The notes beneath the pieces are model-generated. The model saw nothing but the letters and a program-made list of their open reading frames with translations, was not told where the DNA came from and did not search any database. A stretch of 64,000 nt of DNA from contig QANZ01003621.1 of assembly GCA_003254925.1 (NCBI GenBank), forward strand, positions 1 to 64,000, given 5' to 3'. The position numbers and the translations under genes were made by a program. This document shows, in pieces, positions 36,368 through 46,745 of the stretch (positions within the stretch are counted from its first letter, which is position 1; every line of letters begins with the position of its first letter). The DNA comes from Chamaecrista fasciculata. Taxonomy: Eukaryota; Streptophyta; Magnoliopsida; Fabales; Fabaceae.

Positions 36368-37261
36368 CGTTTCCTTCGAAACCTCAAAAATTACCACTTG
36401 CTCTACCCAAGTTCAAATTCAAAGAGAAATATTTATTAGAATACTATCAATATATAACGCACCAAGAAAAGAATTACCCCAAAACACAAGAAAGAGAAAA
36501 AAAAACACAAAAATCTAGCAAGTTAGGGCCTGTTTGATTTTGTTTTCTTTTCAAAACTATTCTAAAACCTGTTTTTCAAAAAAGGTTTTCAGAAATAAAA
36601 AACAAAAAAACTTGTTTGAAAATTTTGTTTTAAAAAATAGTTTTGAAAATAAAAAATAACCAAAAATTTGCTTGATCCTATAATATTTAAACTTATTTTA
36701 TTACATACTAAATAATTATTATAAAAATATAACTATATATAATATTAATATATTTATCTAACAAATAATATAAAATTATTTCTTATCTCTATTTTCCATC
36801 ACAATTCTAGGTATAATTTTATTGTAATTACAATAAAATCATACCTACATTTAAAAAAAAATGCTTGTACCAAAGGGTAGCAAATACACATAAAACTAAA
36901 TATTTTTTATCAGCTTAATAATAAGAAAAGATTAGAACTATTTGGATAGCCAAGCTAGAAAATGCAAATCATCCTCAAACATCACAAGGCAACTAACTAA
37001 ACCATGTATGGACCACACCTTCAACATCACAATTAAAGATTGGATATAAGAGTACCAATAAGAGAACTATATGAAGTGATAACTAATATATGTGATAACT
37101 AATTTGATCATCAAAGCATGACACAAAGCATGTAGTGTATTAGACTATTATTATTAGTACAATTTCAATGAGATTATTACACGAAACAAATTTTAATGTA
37201 TTAAATAACAAAGATAACTATTTTTTAGGAATAAACTGTGTGAGATTATGATGATTACAGG

Positions 37262-37458
37262 GAGTCGAAGAAATTTTGCAAGATAAGTTTGAACAAGATA
37301 GTTGGAGAGAATTTGAGTAGATTTCTAAGAAGGATGGAAGGCATCCCAAAATACATACTAATTAGCATCAGGGCATGTAAATGGACTGTTTGGATCACAC
37401 AGAAAACCCATCTCAAATCTCCCTGTTCCACAGCATCCCACACTTGAGTCCTCAAAAC
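37262..37458 (-). pseudogene. Last-exon relic of a GDSL esterase/lipase
   Basis: Read on the minus strand from an acceptor-like GGTGCAG, the frame gives FEDSSVGCCGTGRFEMGFLC, then DPNSPFTCPDAN, a stop, YVFWDAFHPS, a stop, and KSTQILSNYLVQTYLAKFL. This is the final exon of plant GDSL lipases, with the Block V catalytic Asp-x-x-His in DAFHP. Two in-frame stop codons make it non-functional. The earlier exons, including the GDS serine block, were not found nearby. It lies within the Harbinger-like element and was probably carried there by it. Confidence 0.82.
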
Positions 37459-38153
37459 CTGCACCAAAACACACCATTCATTCATTCACACCCATCCATG
37501 GTCATCAAGCTAAGGATGTTGATGGCCCTCTCCAAGGGCACTGGGAAAGGATTATGTCAGAAAGTAACTTCCGAATACTGGATCTTCTAGAGGCACAAGG
37601 CCCATATTTACAAATAAATAGATTCCCAGCTCATTCCATTGCATTTCAGAAATTAGTTCAACTTTGCAAATGAAAACATTATTGAGAACCGAGAAGCACC
37701 TCCTAAAACATACGATTCACCAATTCTCTTCTTAATTCTGAGGTCACTCACCATATTGCCAATGAATTCTCATTACATTATTAAACATTACATTCCCTAA
37801 CACATAATAAGATAGGCATCAGGCATGCACTCCCATCTAGAAGCAACATTTGGGGGACCAATATCAAACTGATTCGTTCCAGAAAGCACAATAAGTTCAT
37901 ACATGATTCAAAGAGTCCCACAAGATAAATAAATGTAGGATATTAATTAGAAACATAGAACCACCACCACCATCATCATCATCATATATTGAACTTGTGA
38001 ACATCAAGAGCAAATTGTCACTATGTCTGTATGATTTGTAAATTTGTCTCTCCCCCCAAAAACGAAAAGCAAATCTAAGATTGGTTTCTCCTTTCTAATG
38101 TCTCTGAAATCCATTTACAGCATCAAATGAACTAGACGGCAACGATGGTTCAG

Positions 38154-39600
38154 TGATGGTTGTCGGGTTCACCAATTATAATTAAGCCTAATCTGCACTC
38201 AAAGATAGAATATTAGTAGTAGAGGCGAGAATAGGGTCGATCCACAGAGACTAGTCTTACCCACAGATTATGCGGTTATAAGTCAGAGAAATAAGGAACC
38301 AGTGAATACGTCTTGCCCAAGACTAATGTCCGTGACTTTAGTCTTGCCCAAGACTAATGACGTAAGAGCGAATTTTGAACGAGTGTAGTGAAAAGCAATT
38401 GTAAATTAAAAAGGTTGTTACCGATTGATTGGAGCCTTGGCTGGGATTGTTTTTCATGGAGTTTCACACTTGATCATCGATTCCAAAATATTAATTCATC
38501 AACATAAAATAGGTTAACGAAATCACACGGTGAAATCACTCTTTCTTAAAAGTTGATTAAAGGATAACATACCCAATTTAACCACTTATTAACTAGACGA
38601 ATCCGACACAATCGACAATTCAATCTAAGGTAACAGAACTAAGACCCGAAAGATATTAACCCTAAACAATTAATTTACAAAATTACTTGTTCAGATCTTC
38701 TTCTCCCTAACATGGTACAACCATCTTAGTTACTACTTAGTGATGAACTTACTAATTACAAATCAATAAGAACATCTAGCGTTATGTTTACAAATCAATT
38801 AGACAACCGAGCTCTTAGTTGAATGTTCAACTTGAAAACAATTAAAACAAGAAGAGTAGGAGAAACAAAAATATTATAAATTGATGAAACAAATAAGAAC
38901 AAGACCTCACAAGTGTTGAAACATCCAATCCAAACTCACCCTAAGCCAAGATAAGAGAGTTAGCCAAGATAAGAGAGTTAGCCGCGCAGGACCATTGAGC
39001 ACCGAAAATGTAAAATATGAAATTCAGCGTGGAGTCTAAGATGTCTTTGTGAAAGCCCTAGGGTTCCTATTTATAGAGCTAACTCTAACTAATTATCCCA
39101 CAAATCCCTTACAAAATCTTTTAATAATCCCACAAGATATCTTTTATTGTACGCCTCTTTTTAGATTGCAGCTTCTGTGCGTAAGTCTTGGGCAAGACGT
39201 ATGCAACATAGGAATATCTTTTAGCTTGAAACTTCAGAATCTGCACAACTCTTGGGCAAGACGCATGCAACATGAAAATATCTTCTCTTCAGAATCTGCA
39301 CAAATCTTGGGCAACGCGTATGCAAATCAAAAAGTATCTTTTTGTTGTTGATTTCAAAGGATTTTGAGGATCTTTCCTTATCTGCAAGGCAAACTAAAGA
39401 TTAAACAAGTACCAAATCCTAACTTATAAACATGATATTTACCAAATAAAGAATCAATCTAAGAATATATCACATTTTCAATTTGATTTGAAGATTGAGA
39501 GAGAATCCAAAATCTATGATATTTTTGGGTAAATCTTTAGATATAATATTCAAATATAGATAAAATATCCCTAAAAGTCTGCCTAAAATCAGACTTATCA
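38154..39600. mobile_element. Solo LTR, 1,447 bp, 5-bp TSD
   Basis: It starts TGATGGTTGTCGGGTTCACC and ends AGACTTATCA (TG...CA), flanked by a perfect TTCAG at 38149-38153 and 39601-39605. Near its start it has GGTCGATCCACAGAGAC, a sequence type common in long plant LTRs. Internal copies of CTTGCCCAAGAC (about 38310-38360) recur in inverted form as CTTGGGCAAGACG (three sites, about 39185-39315). No internal region survives. It is a fossil nested in the Harbinger-like element, and the family is not determined. Confidence 0.8.
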
Positions 39601-40689
39601 TTCAGATATAGGCGAAAACAGAACAAAATAAAACAAGATATAGGCGAAAATGGTTCAGATTTCAAAATCAGATTCCAAAATCAGTCTTCACTTATGAAGA
39701 TCACAATACATGATCAAATAAATACCTACCTTGACGTCGATGGAGCTCTGACTCCTGAAAGTTCGTCCGAGCAGTGTTAGCCGTCGTGACTTCTCCAGCG
39801 ACAAAGTCGAGAAACTAAGAAGAAGAGGGAAGAATAATCAAACATGGAGGATGAAGAGAGAGCAAAGAGACCCTAAAAAATTTTTCCTGTAAGATTACAA
39901 TTATGCCATTAGCTTTTTTTTTCTCTATATTTACCATCATGCCACCAGTCATTTTTGTTCTTTGTTTTCAGGGAAAAAAACACCTTTTACATGTTTTCTA
40001 TTTTTATACTTAAAAAATAAATTTTGGTTTTTTGATTTTTAGAAACAAATTAAAAAAACTGGGACACCAAACAAGTTTTTTGTTTTTTTGTATTTTAAAA
40101 TAAAAAACTGTTTTATAAAAGAAAATCAAACACGCCCTTAATCTTTCTTACTGATGAGAGTGAAGTTTGGGTCCTTCTCGTCTGACTCAGTAGTAGAAAG
40201 GTCGAGACTTGCGATCCCTGATTTTGAGTTGTGAGTGCCAAGCCTGAGAAGAAAAGCTTGTTATTTGTCAAATTGTTTTTTTTTTGCAAGAGCAAGCTAG
40301 TAAACGACATCCTTCACTGTGCGTTTGATTCTCAATATGATTATATATATTCCTAACCTTGGATTCTTATCTTAATTTCAAATTAATTTTATAATCGGCG
40401 TGATAAATTTACTAACAAGTAATATGATTTTAGTCTCCAATCAAAATCATATATGATAATTAATCAAGTTGGCTTTCAAGAATCAATTATAATAATTGAT
40501 GTTTTTTAAAAGTATCAAAACTAAATTAGATTATAGAAAAGACAAATAGCACTTATAATCGTTCTCATAATTCACAGTTAATAATACATGAAATAATTGT
40601 AAACAAATAACAGTGCAATTAATCTTATATGAAAAATATCCTCAAGATGAAAATTATAGAAATGACAAAGAGTTAGTTTAAAATTTTGA

Positions 40690-41224
40690 ACACGTAATTA
40701 TAAATTTATAGTCAATCCCAATCCCCAGATTTTCAATTGGCGTGAAAACTAAAACCCATCTATCTCTCTACCCTTGAATTTAACAGAACAAAATTTCAAT
40801 TGGCGTGAAAACTAAAACCCATCTACCCTTGAATTCATGTTGCGTATGCTACTAGTAAGTGAAACGATAAATTTGTTGAAATTAATTTCCCCTACGTGTC
40901 TTAACAAAAATATATATACTCAAAGTATAGTCATGCTATCAAACGTGTTCTGATTAGTTTTTTTTAAAAAAAAAATAAATGAAATAACTATATAAAATAA
41001 ATAATATTCTATAAGTTCTGTAAATTTTATTTGTAAGAATCATTAACACTAATTGTACCAGATTTAATTTGGAATTTCTGGATTTCATCATTAACAATTC
41101 AAAGTAAGACGATTTGAATCTGATTATTAGTTATGCGATTATAAGCATAGGAAATAATAGTTCCTTTTTTTTTTTCAGGAATAAGATAGTTCTAAAATAA
41201 TATTTGTGGACTTGTTTTATATTA
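40690..41224. other. Intergenic DNA with a short tandem duplication
   Basis: A segment reading CAATTGGCGTGAAAACTAAA is repeated about 60 bp apart (near 40735 and 40797), with the following ACCCATCTA...CCCTTGAATT also repeated. The rest is AT-rich with no gene seen. Confidence 0.5.
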
Positions 41225-41555
41225 GGTTAAATTACACTTTGGTACCCTGTGGTTTGAAACTTGATACTTTGGTACCCTGTGGTATTCTCCATTAACCATT
41301 TGGTACCCTTTAGGGTTATTTTGTAATTTTAACCATAACAAATTTTGCAAAAATTACATATTGACCCCAAATTAAAGTTTTCATTTTAGTCCATAGATAA
41401 CATGTATCCAGGGACTTATTTGTAATTTTTTGAAAATTTTTTAGGGTCAATATGTAATTTTTGAAAAAAATTTTATGGTTAAAATTACAAAATAGCTCCA
41501 AATGGTACCAAAGTGAAATAGGGTCAAACCACAGGGTATCAAAGTGTAATTTATC
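41225..41555. mobile_element. Foldback MITE, about 331 bp
   Basis: The arms GGTTAAATTACACTTTGG and ACAGGGTATCAAAGTGTAAT are inverted, as are the inner parts TTTGTAATTTTAACCATAAC and GGTTAAAATTACAAAATAGC. It is the same family as the truncated copies at 19652 and 23447. The 9-bp flanks match poorly, so the exact ends are uncertain. Confidence 0.72.
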
Positions 41556-41664
41556 TTTTTTTAAATTGAAAATTAGCAATTTATTAATTGTGGTGACAGT
41601 GATGATGGGTGTTGTTTGAGAAGCTAACAGATATGGAAATGTTGAGACAAAATAAAGGTAATAA

Positions 41665-41843
41665 AACTAAGGTTGGTTGGCCTAGTGGTCGAGTTCACTA
41701 GGTCGCTTAAGCAAGGTCGGGGGTTCGAATCCGCCTTGTATATGCAGCAGCCAATTGGCCAGCGGCAGACCCTTAAATGGAGCACCGATCCGCGGAGGAT
41801 TAATCCTTGACCTATCAAGCTAAGGGATACCTTGGGAAATCGA
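41665..41843 (+). mobile_element. tRNA-derived SINE, 179 bp, 16-bp TSD
   Basis: A Pol III promoter is visible: A box TTGGCCTAGTGGTCGAG near 41677 and B box GGGTTCGAATCCG near 41721, spaced as in a tRNA. A tRNA-unrelated body follows (CAGCAGCCAATTGGCCAG, GGAGCACCGATCCGCGG). The flanks are a perfect 16-bp repeat AAAATAAAGGTAATAA at 41649-41664 and 41844-41859, typical of LINE-driven integration. The acceptor-stem pairing of a real tRNA is absent. Confidence 0.93.
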
Positions 41844-41859
41844 AAAATAAAGGTAATAA

Positions 41860-43907
41860 TCTTTTTTTTTTTTTGGTAAAGTTAGGGCTAAAAGAGCCAA
41901 ACAGCAAAACGACACACACAAACAACAAAGCGCAAGAGAGGCAGCAACGCAGAACAACAACAACGCTAACCATTAGAGCTCCGAATCCAGACGGCGGCGA
42001 CGCTAGTATCTCCACCACGCTAACCATTATATTTTTGGTAATGTCTGTCTTGTTTTTACGTTTATTTTTTTTATTGTGATTTTCAGTATTAGACTTCAGT
42101 TAAAATTCTTTAAGATCATAAGATAAACACCTTAAAATTAAAACTAGTCAACCTCGTATATGTAAAGATTTTTTACCTTTCAAATGATATATATAATTTG
42201 TACCAGACTCATTTGATCAGCTGTTCTATTTCTTCGATTCTGGTTTGTAATTGTGTGCTTAAGGACTGATTTGGTGGCTGTGTTTGGGAGCACTTTGACC
42301 TATTCCTTTTCTCTTTAAAGTGTCTTCTATTTGTCTATATTCCTACAAACCTGCAATGAATAGAGTAAAACACATTTGCTATGATTAAATCAGAATTAAT
42401 GACTACCTTCCCTACTTGAGTAATCTTCAAAGAGTCTCCATTAGGTAAATGAACAATAGTAGGCTTCTGTAAGATTTTTATGTCATCAAGTAACTCCTCT
42501 TCTATTTATACACACACTTGAGCACATCTATTTTGGTCTTCATTATATTGCCCTGCTTCCTTTTGTGATCAAAATGATCAAGTCATGAAGACATACACAC
42601 ACTCTGTTTCTGGTTCCCTTAATTAGTCTTGTTTTGATCTGTGGCTTATTACCTGAATAATACGGCAGACAGAGTGATGGATCAGAATTGAGGAATTAAT
42701 TAAGTGTATATTTTACAATAAAGATATATAATCCACATGTCCCTTTAGATCCAATAAATACATATATCCTTTGATTCCATTCAAATAGGGAAAATATATA
42801 GTAGATCTGCATTCAATTTAGAAGATACCAAATAAGAAACGAAAGGAAAAGAAAAACTAAACTCAAGCCATTGATCTAGTTTATATATATTGAAGATTCA
42901 TGGGTGTTGGGCCTAACATATATAGCTATAAGCTTTTCTATTTATGAGACCTTACCTTCTTTTTGGCAGTCCCAAAGGTTCATTATCTTTATTTTTCTTT
43001 GACATATATAAGGGGTATTTTATATTGAAGTTTTCCTTTCCATATGTTCTGTAATTGCTAGTTCTCAATTTCAAAATTTATCCCTGATGATCCCAAAGGA
43101 TCTTATCGCAATTTTTTTTTTTACTATAACTCTGTGCATTACATGTTTCAATTTCTGTTCTGCACATGTGTAACAACACTTCACCCCTATTTCAATCCGA
43201 CGCCCATTTCCTACTTTGGGCCCAAGGCCTTAAGATGTTTAAATCCTGACTTATTTTTTTGGTAAATCCTGACTTATTTCATTTGTTCATGTAGGCGCAT
43301 ATTATCTTTGGATTTACTCTCTTTTCTAAAGATGAAAGATGGTGGAGAAAATATAGGAAGAGACTTCTTTAAAGAGTAAAAAAAAGGTGTGTTGCTTCTA
43401 CCTCTTCTTCTTTTTTCTCTGTATTTTTAAATATTAGAGTAGATCTTTTTCTTCAAAGGAGATCTGGATTTATTTCTTGCTATTCTTAGGTGTGTTGCCT
43501 GAATTCATTTGATTTTCCTTTATAATCAGTTTTAGAAGTTTATGGCTAAGTTTTATTAGGTGTGTCATGTTTATTATTAGCTTACTCCTTGTTAGTTGCT
43601 TGAATTTTAAAACTGCTAGACTAAAAGAAATTGAGAGAAGAAAATGAAATGAAGAAAGTAAGAGTGATTTTCATTAGATCTGAACAGAGTGTACAGTAGG
43701 GTTTTTATAGACAAATTACACCATCAGTGAACGGTTAAGCTGAGTAACTAAATAGTTAAGAACTAAACTGAGCTGGCTAACTAAACACTAACAGATCAAT
43801 AACTTAGTAACTAATAAGCTGAGCTGGAATATTCAAAACCAGACTTGAGGAACTGTCTTTAGGAACAGACTTGCTTCAGGATCAGGAACTGACTTCAGGA
43901 AGGAGAT
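41860..43907. other. Intergenic DNA, no gene supported
   Basis: A poly-T run follows the SINE. A GC-richer stretch at about 41880-42030 (AACAACAACAACGCTAACC, GACGGCGGCGACGC) could be part of an old retroposon but has no recognisable domain. The rest to 43.9 kb is AT-rich with T-rich runs and no conserved frame. Confidence 0.45.
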
Positions 43908-43910
43908 ATA

Positions 43911-45196
43911 GGGTGTGTTTGGATTAGAAGTAGGTAATGAAATGATGATTTTATGTAATGAAATGGTAATGAGAAAATTATGTAATGAAAATGTAATGAA
44001 AATGGTGTTTGGATTAGTTTGAGATGTAATGAAAAAAATAGGATGTGAAATTATGAAAAAGGGTATGTAATGATTGTGGTTGGTTGAAATAAATATATGG
44101 GTTTTTTTAAATTGTATAGGGGTAGAATTGATAATTGATAATGGAAATAGATAGAAATAAAAAAAATAATATTTTGACTTTTTGGTTGTGGTGGTTATGA
44201 AATGAAATGGTAATGAAATTGTCTCGGAATTTGTGCTAGATGTGAATATTTGTAATGAAGGTTGGAGTAGTATTATGTAATGAAATGAAAGGACCAAAAT
44301 GTAAATAACATGAAAATTTTTAAAAACCTACCATTTGGTCTATGATTTTATATAAATTGAACGAATCGGTCCTTACGAAAGTGAAATATATCTCTTGACC
44401 CGTAAAAAATTGCATTCATCAACGATTGGATTTCTATATTGCAAACTTTCCTCCAAAAAATAAATTGAAGGACCAAAATGTTATCCACGAAAAAAATGTG
44501 GGACCAAAAATTATATATTAATCAAAACGGTTTGTCTTTTTGCGGGTAATAATATGACCATTGATCTTCACGCATGAGCACATCGCACCATCCACTCTTC
44601 TTCCACTATCCGCCTCTCTCGTATACCCATATATATACTGGAGGAGAGACCAAAATGTATATTTTTGGCGTCTGAATTATATATTTTATATCATGGACTA
44701 AAATGTAAATAACATGAGTTGAATTATTTTATTTTAAATTAATATAAATTATAAATTATATATAGTATAATATAATATGATTATTTATATTATTATAATA
44801 TAAATAATCATATACACATTGAATTCATTATATTATTATAATATATATACACATTATATATATGTTAAAATATTTTATTTTGGCCGAAATGTATATATAA
44901 ATATATATTATAATTATAAAATATATATGTGAGAGAGAGAGAGGGGGGTGAATAAGAAAAAGAGGAAGAAAAAAGAAAAAATGATGAGTGGAGAGAGAAA
45001 GTTGTAAGTGTAATAAATGAGGGTATTGAAAATTACTATTTTGCTAAATAGTTTTTTTATATTTGTATTAGAGTATAGGTAATTATAGGTATTTGAGTAG
45101 GGGTATGTTAGTAATTGGATATGAAATATGTAATGAAATGAGTTTGTAATGAAATGATATTTTTGTAATGACTTTATAATTGCAAAACAAACACCC
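43911..45196. mobile_element. Harbinger-like MITE, about 1.29 kb, AT-rich
   Basis: The ends GGGTGTGTTTGGATTAG and AAAACAAACACCC are inverted, with subterminal ATGAAATGATG / CATTACAAACTCATTTCATT matches, and are flanked by ATA (43908-43910, 45197-45199). A second end-like sequence CACCCAAACTGGCCC at 45261-45275 suggests a fragment of a related copy just outside. The centre repeats TAATGAAATG many times. The long minus-strand open frames here are low-complexity chance frames. Confidence 0.65.
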
Positions 45197-45644
45197 ATAT
45201 AGCAGATGAAGTTATGTAATAAAAATGAGAATAATAAAAAGATAATGAAAAAGTAATGTTCACCCAAACTGGCCCATAGAATGTCAAAAACATCTTAGTA
45301 CATAAATGATATAATTAAGAAACTTAAAGAATTTGAAAAACAATTCAAAATTTCTTCTTTTCAATTTTTGGTTTTTTTTGCTGCATTAATTTAGATTCGA
45401 CCTATCTCTCAAGATAAAAGTATCCATAAAGTTTTGATAGATTTTGTTTAAACAATATTAAGTTACGTACCATTTAGATAAACTCTTTTTTTTGGGCCAA
45501 AATTTAGATAAACCTCATATGGGATAAAATCCTTTTTTGAATGGACATTAAATAAATTGGACAAAAAGTATATGCCTCAATGTTTGGTATAAATGGATAA
45601 TTTAGCTTAATTTTGATGATATATGTATAATTATTGTATATTTT

Positions 45645-46498
45645 TAGAATGCTTAAATTTGTCATAAATATGTGTCCTTAAGTTTATTTTGGTTCTAAAT
45701 AATATTTTAGAAGTTTTATATTGGTCATGAATGTTTTTATATTTAGTCTTATTTTGATCACAAATTATTGAATACTACCATATTTTTCTCGTTTCAAGTT
45801 TAAATATGATAAGTCTAGAGCTACATGTTGCTTTCGACGAGTATTTTATTTATATAATTGGGACCATAAGTAAACAAAATCAAATTGAGTTCTAAAAGTG
45901 AGTCACTTATTTTACGATCAAACAAGTTAATTTTATCTCTTTTGTTTTGAGCTCGAATGCGATGAGTTCGGAGCTACATGCTTCTCTTAATGAGTTCTTT
46001 ATCTTTTTAGCTGAGACTGTCGACAAAAGAGGCTAAATCGATCCAAAATTGGGTTTGAGACTAACTTTTCATAATTTGTACTTTTTCCCAAACTCATTTT
46101 TGAGCCCGATTGACTTTATTTGTTAATCGTTTCAATTAGAAAAAAAAAAAAAAAACTCGTTGAGAGTATCTCGTAATTCTGAACTCGTTGTAGTCGGGTT
46201 TGAAATGAGAGAGATATGATCAACTTCGTTTGTTTCACTATGAAACAAGTGATACCCTTTCAAAATTTGTTTTGACATTGTTTGTTGATTGTTCCAACTA
46301 AATAGAGAAAATACTCATGAAAATAAATAAATAACTTCAGACTCGTCGCATTTTAATTTGAAATGAGAGAGACATGACCACATTTAGTAGTTTGAGATCA
46401 AAATGAAAATATTTAGAGCTTATATAAAATTTCTAAAATATTTTGGACCAAAATAAATTTAGGGCATGTATTTAGGACCAATTTGAGCATTCAACCTT
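45645..46498. mobile_element. Foldback Mutator-type element, 854 bp, 9-bp TSD
   Basis: The arms TAGAATGCTTAAATTTGTC and GACCAATTTGAGCATTCAACC are inverted and extend with CCTTAAGTTTATTTTGG / CCAAAATAAATTTAGGG. The flanks are a perfect 9-bp repeat GTATATTTT at 45636-45644 and 46499-46507. The centre holds the same TTTGAAATGAGAGAGATATG modules as the elements at 21.7 kb and 24.0 kb, making this the least disturbed member of that family in the window. Confidence 0.83.
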
Positions 46499-46745
46499 GT
46501 ATATTTTATTCAATGATTTAATTATGGTATGATTTATTTAATTAATTTATTATTGTATAATTTATATTTATTAAATAAAACTAAAACAACAATGAATTAA
46601 TTATGATTTGTGACCCAATTCGACCAACCCTAATCCATTATTATAGGGGAGAAATCAGGTGCTGAGGAACGCATCGGAGCAGTAGACAGGCTTTGCCCTA
46701 AAAGGGATTTCAACGGATTGCGAACTTAGGGCTTTTCCCGCGAAA

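Larger units (their letters stand above)
36526..40137. mobile_element. PIF/Harbinger-like element, 3.6 kb, with a captured GDSL-lipase exon and a nested solo LTR
   Basis: The ends GGGCCTGTTTGATTTTG and AAAATCAAACACGCCC are inverted, with looser similarity for about 100 bp inward. They are flanked by the 3-bp repeat TTA (36523-36525, 40138-40140), as expected for PIF/Harbinger. Copy 2 of the duplication lacks it and shows the uninterrupted site near 57270, which confirms a single insertion. No transposase is recognised. Inside are a GDSL-lipase exon relic, a 1.45-kb solo LTR, and a CT-rich stretch at about 39740-39880 that on the minus strand resembles a leader exon with a donor (GACGTCAAG/GTAGGT). 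It sits in the leader intron of Cwf18 copy 1, about 10 bp from the donor. Confidence 0.82.

Noticed and set aside
37255-37485. A 76-residue minus-strand frame read as a novel protein
   Set aside because: The meaningful frame over the same bases is another one, which gives the GDSL-lipase last exon with DAFHP.
34878-37590. Plus-strand frames over the Cwf18 exons and over the GDSL relic
   Set aside because: Antisense shadows of real minus-strand exons; no splice or start signals of their own.
41700-41740. Possible tRNA gene with A and B boxes
   Set aside because: The flanking 16-bp duplication, the long unrelated 3' body and the missing acceptor stem show that it is a SINE.
43833-45267. Long minus-strand frames of 154 and 117 residues rich in Ile, Phe, Asn and Thr
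   Set aside because: Low-complexity translation of AT-rich MITE sequence with repeated TAATGAAATG; no domain.
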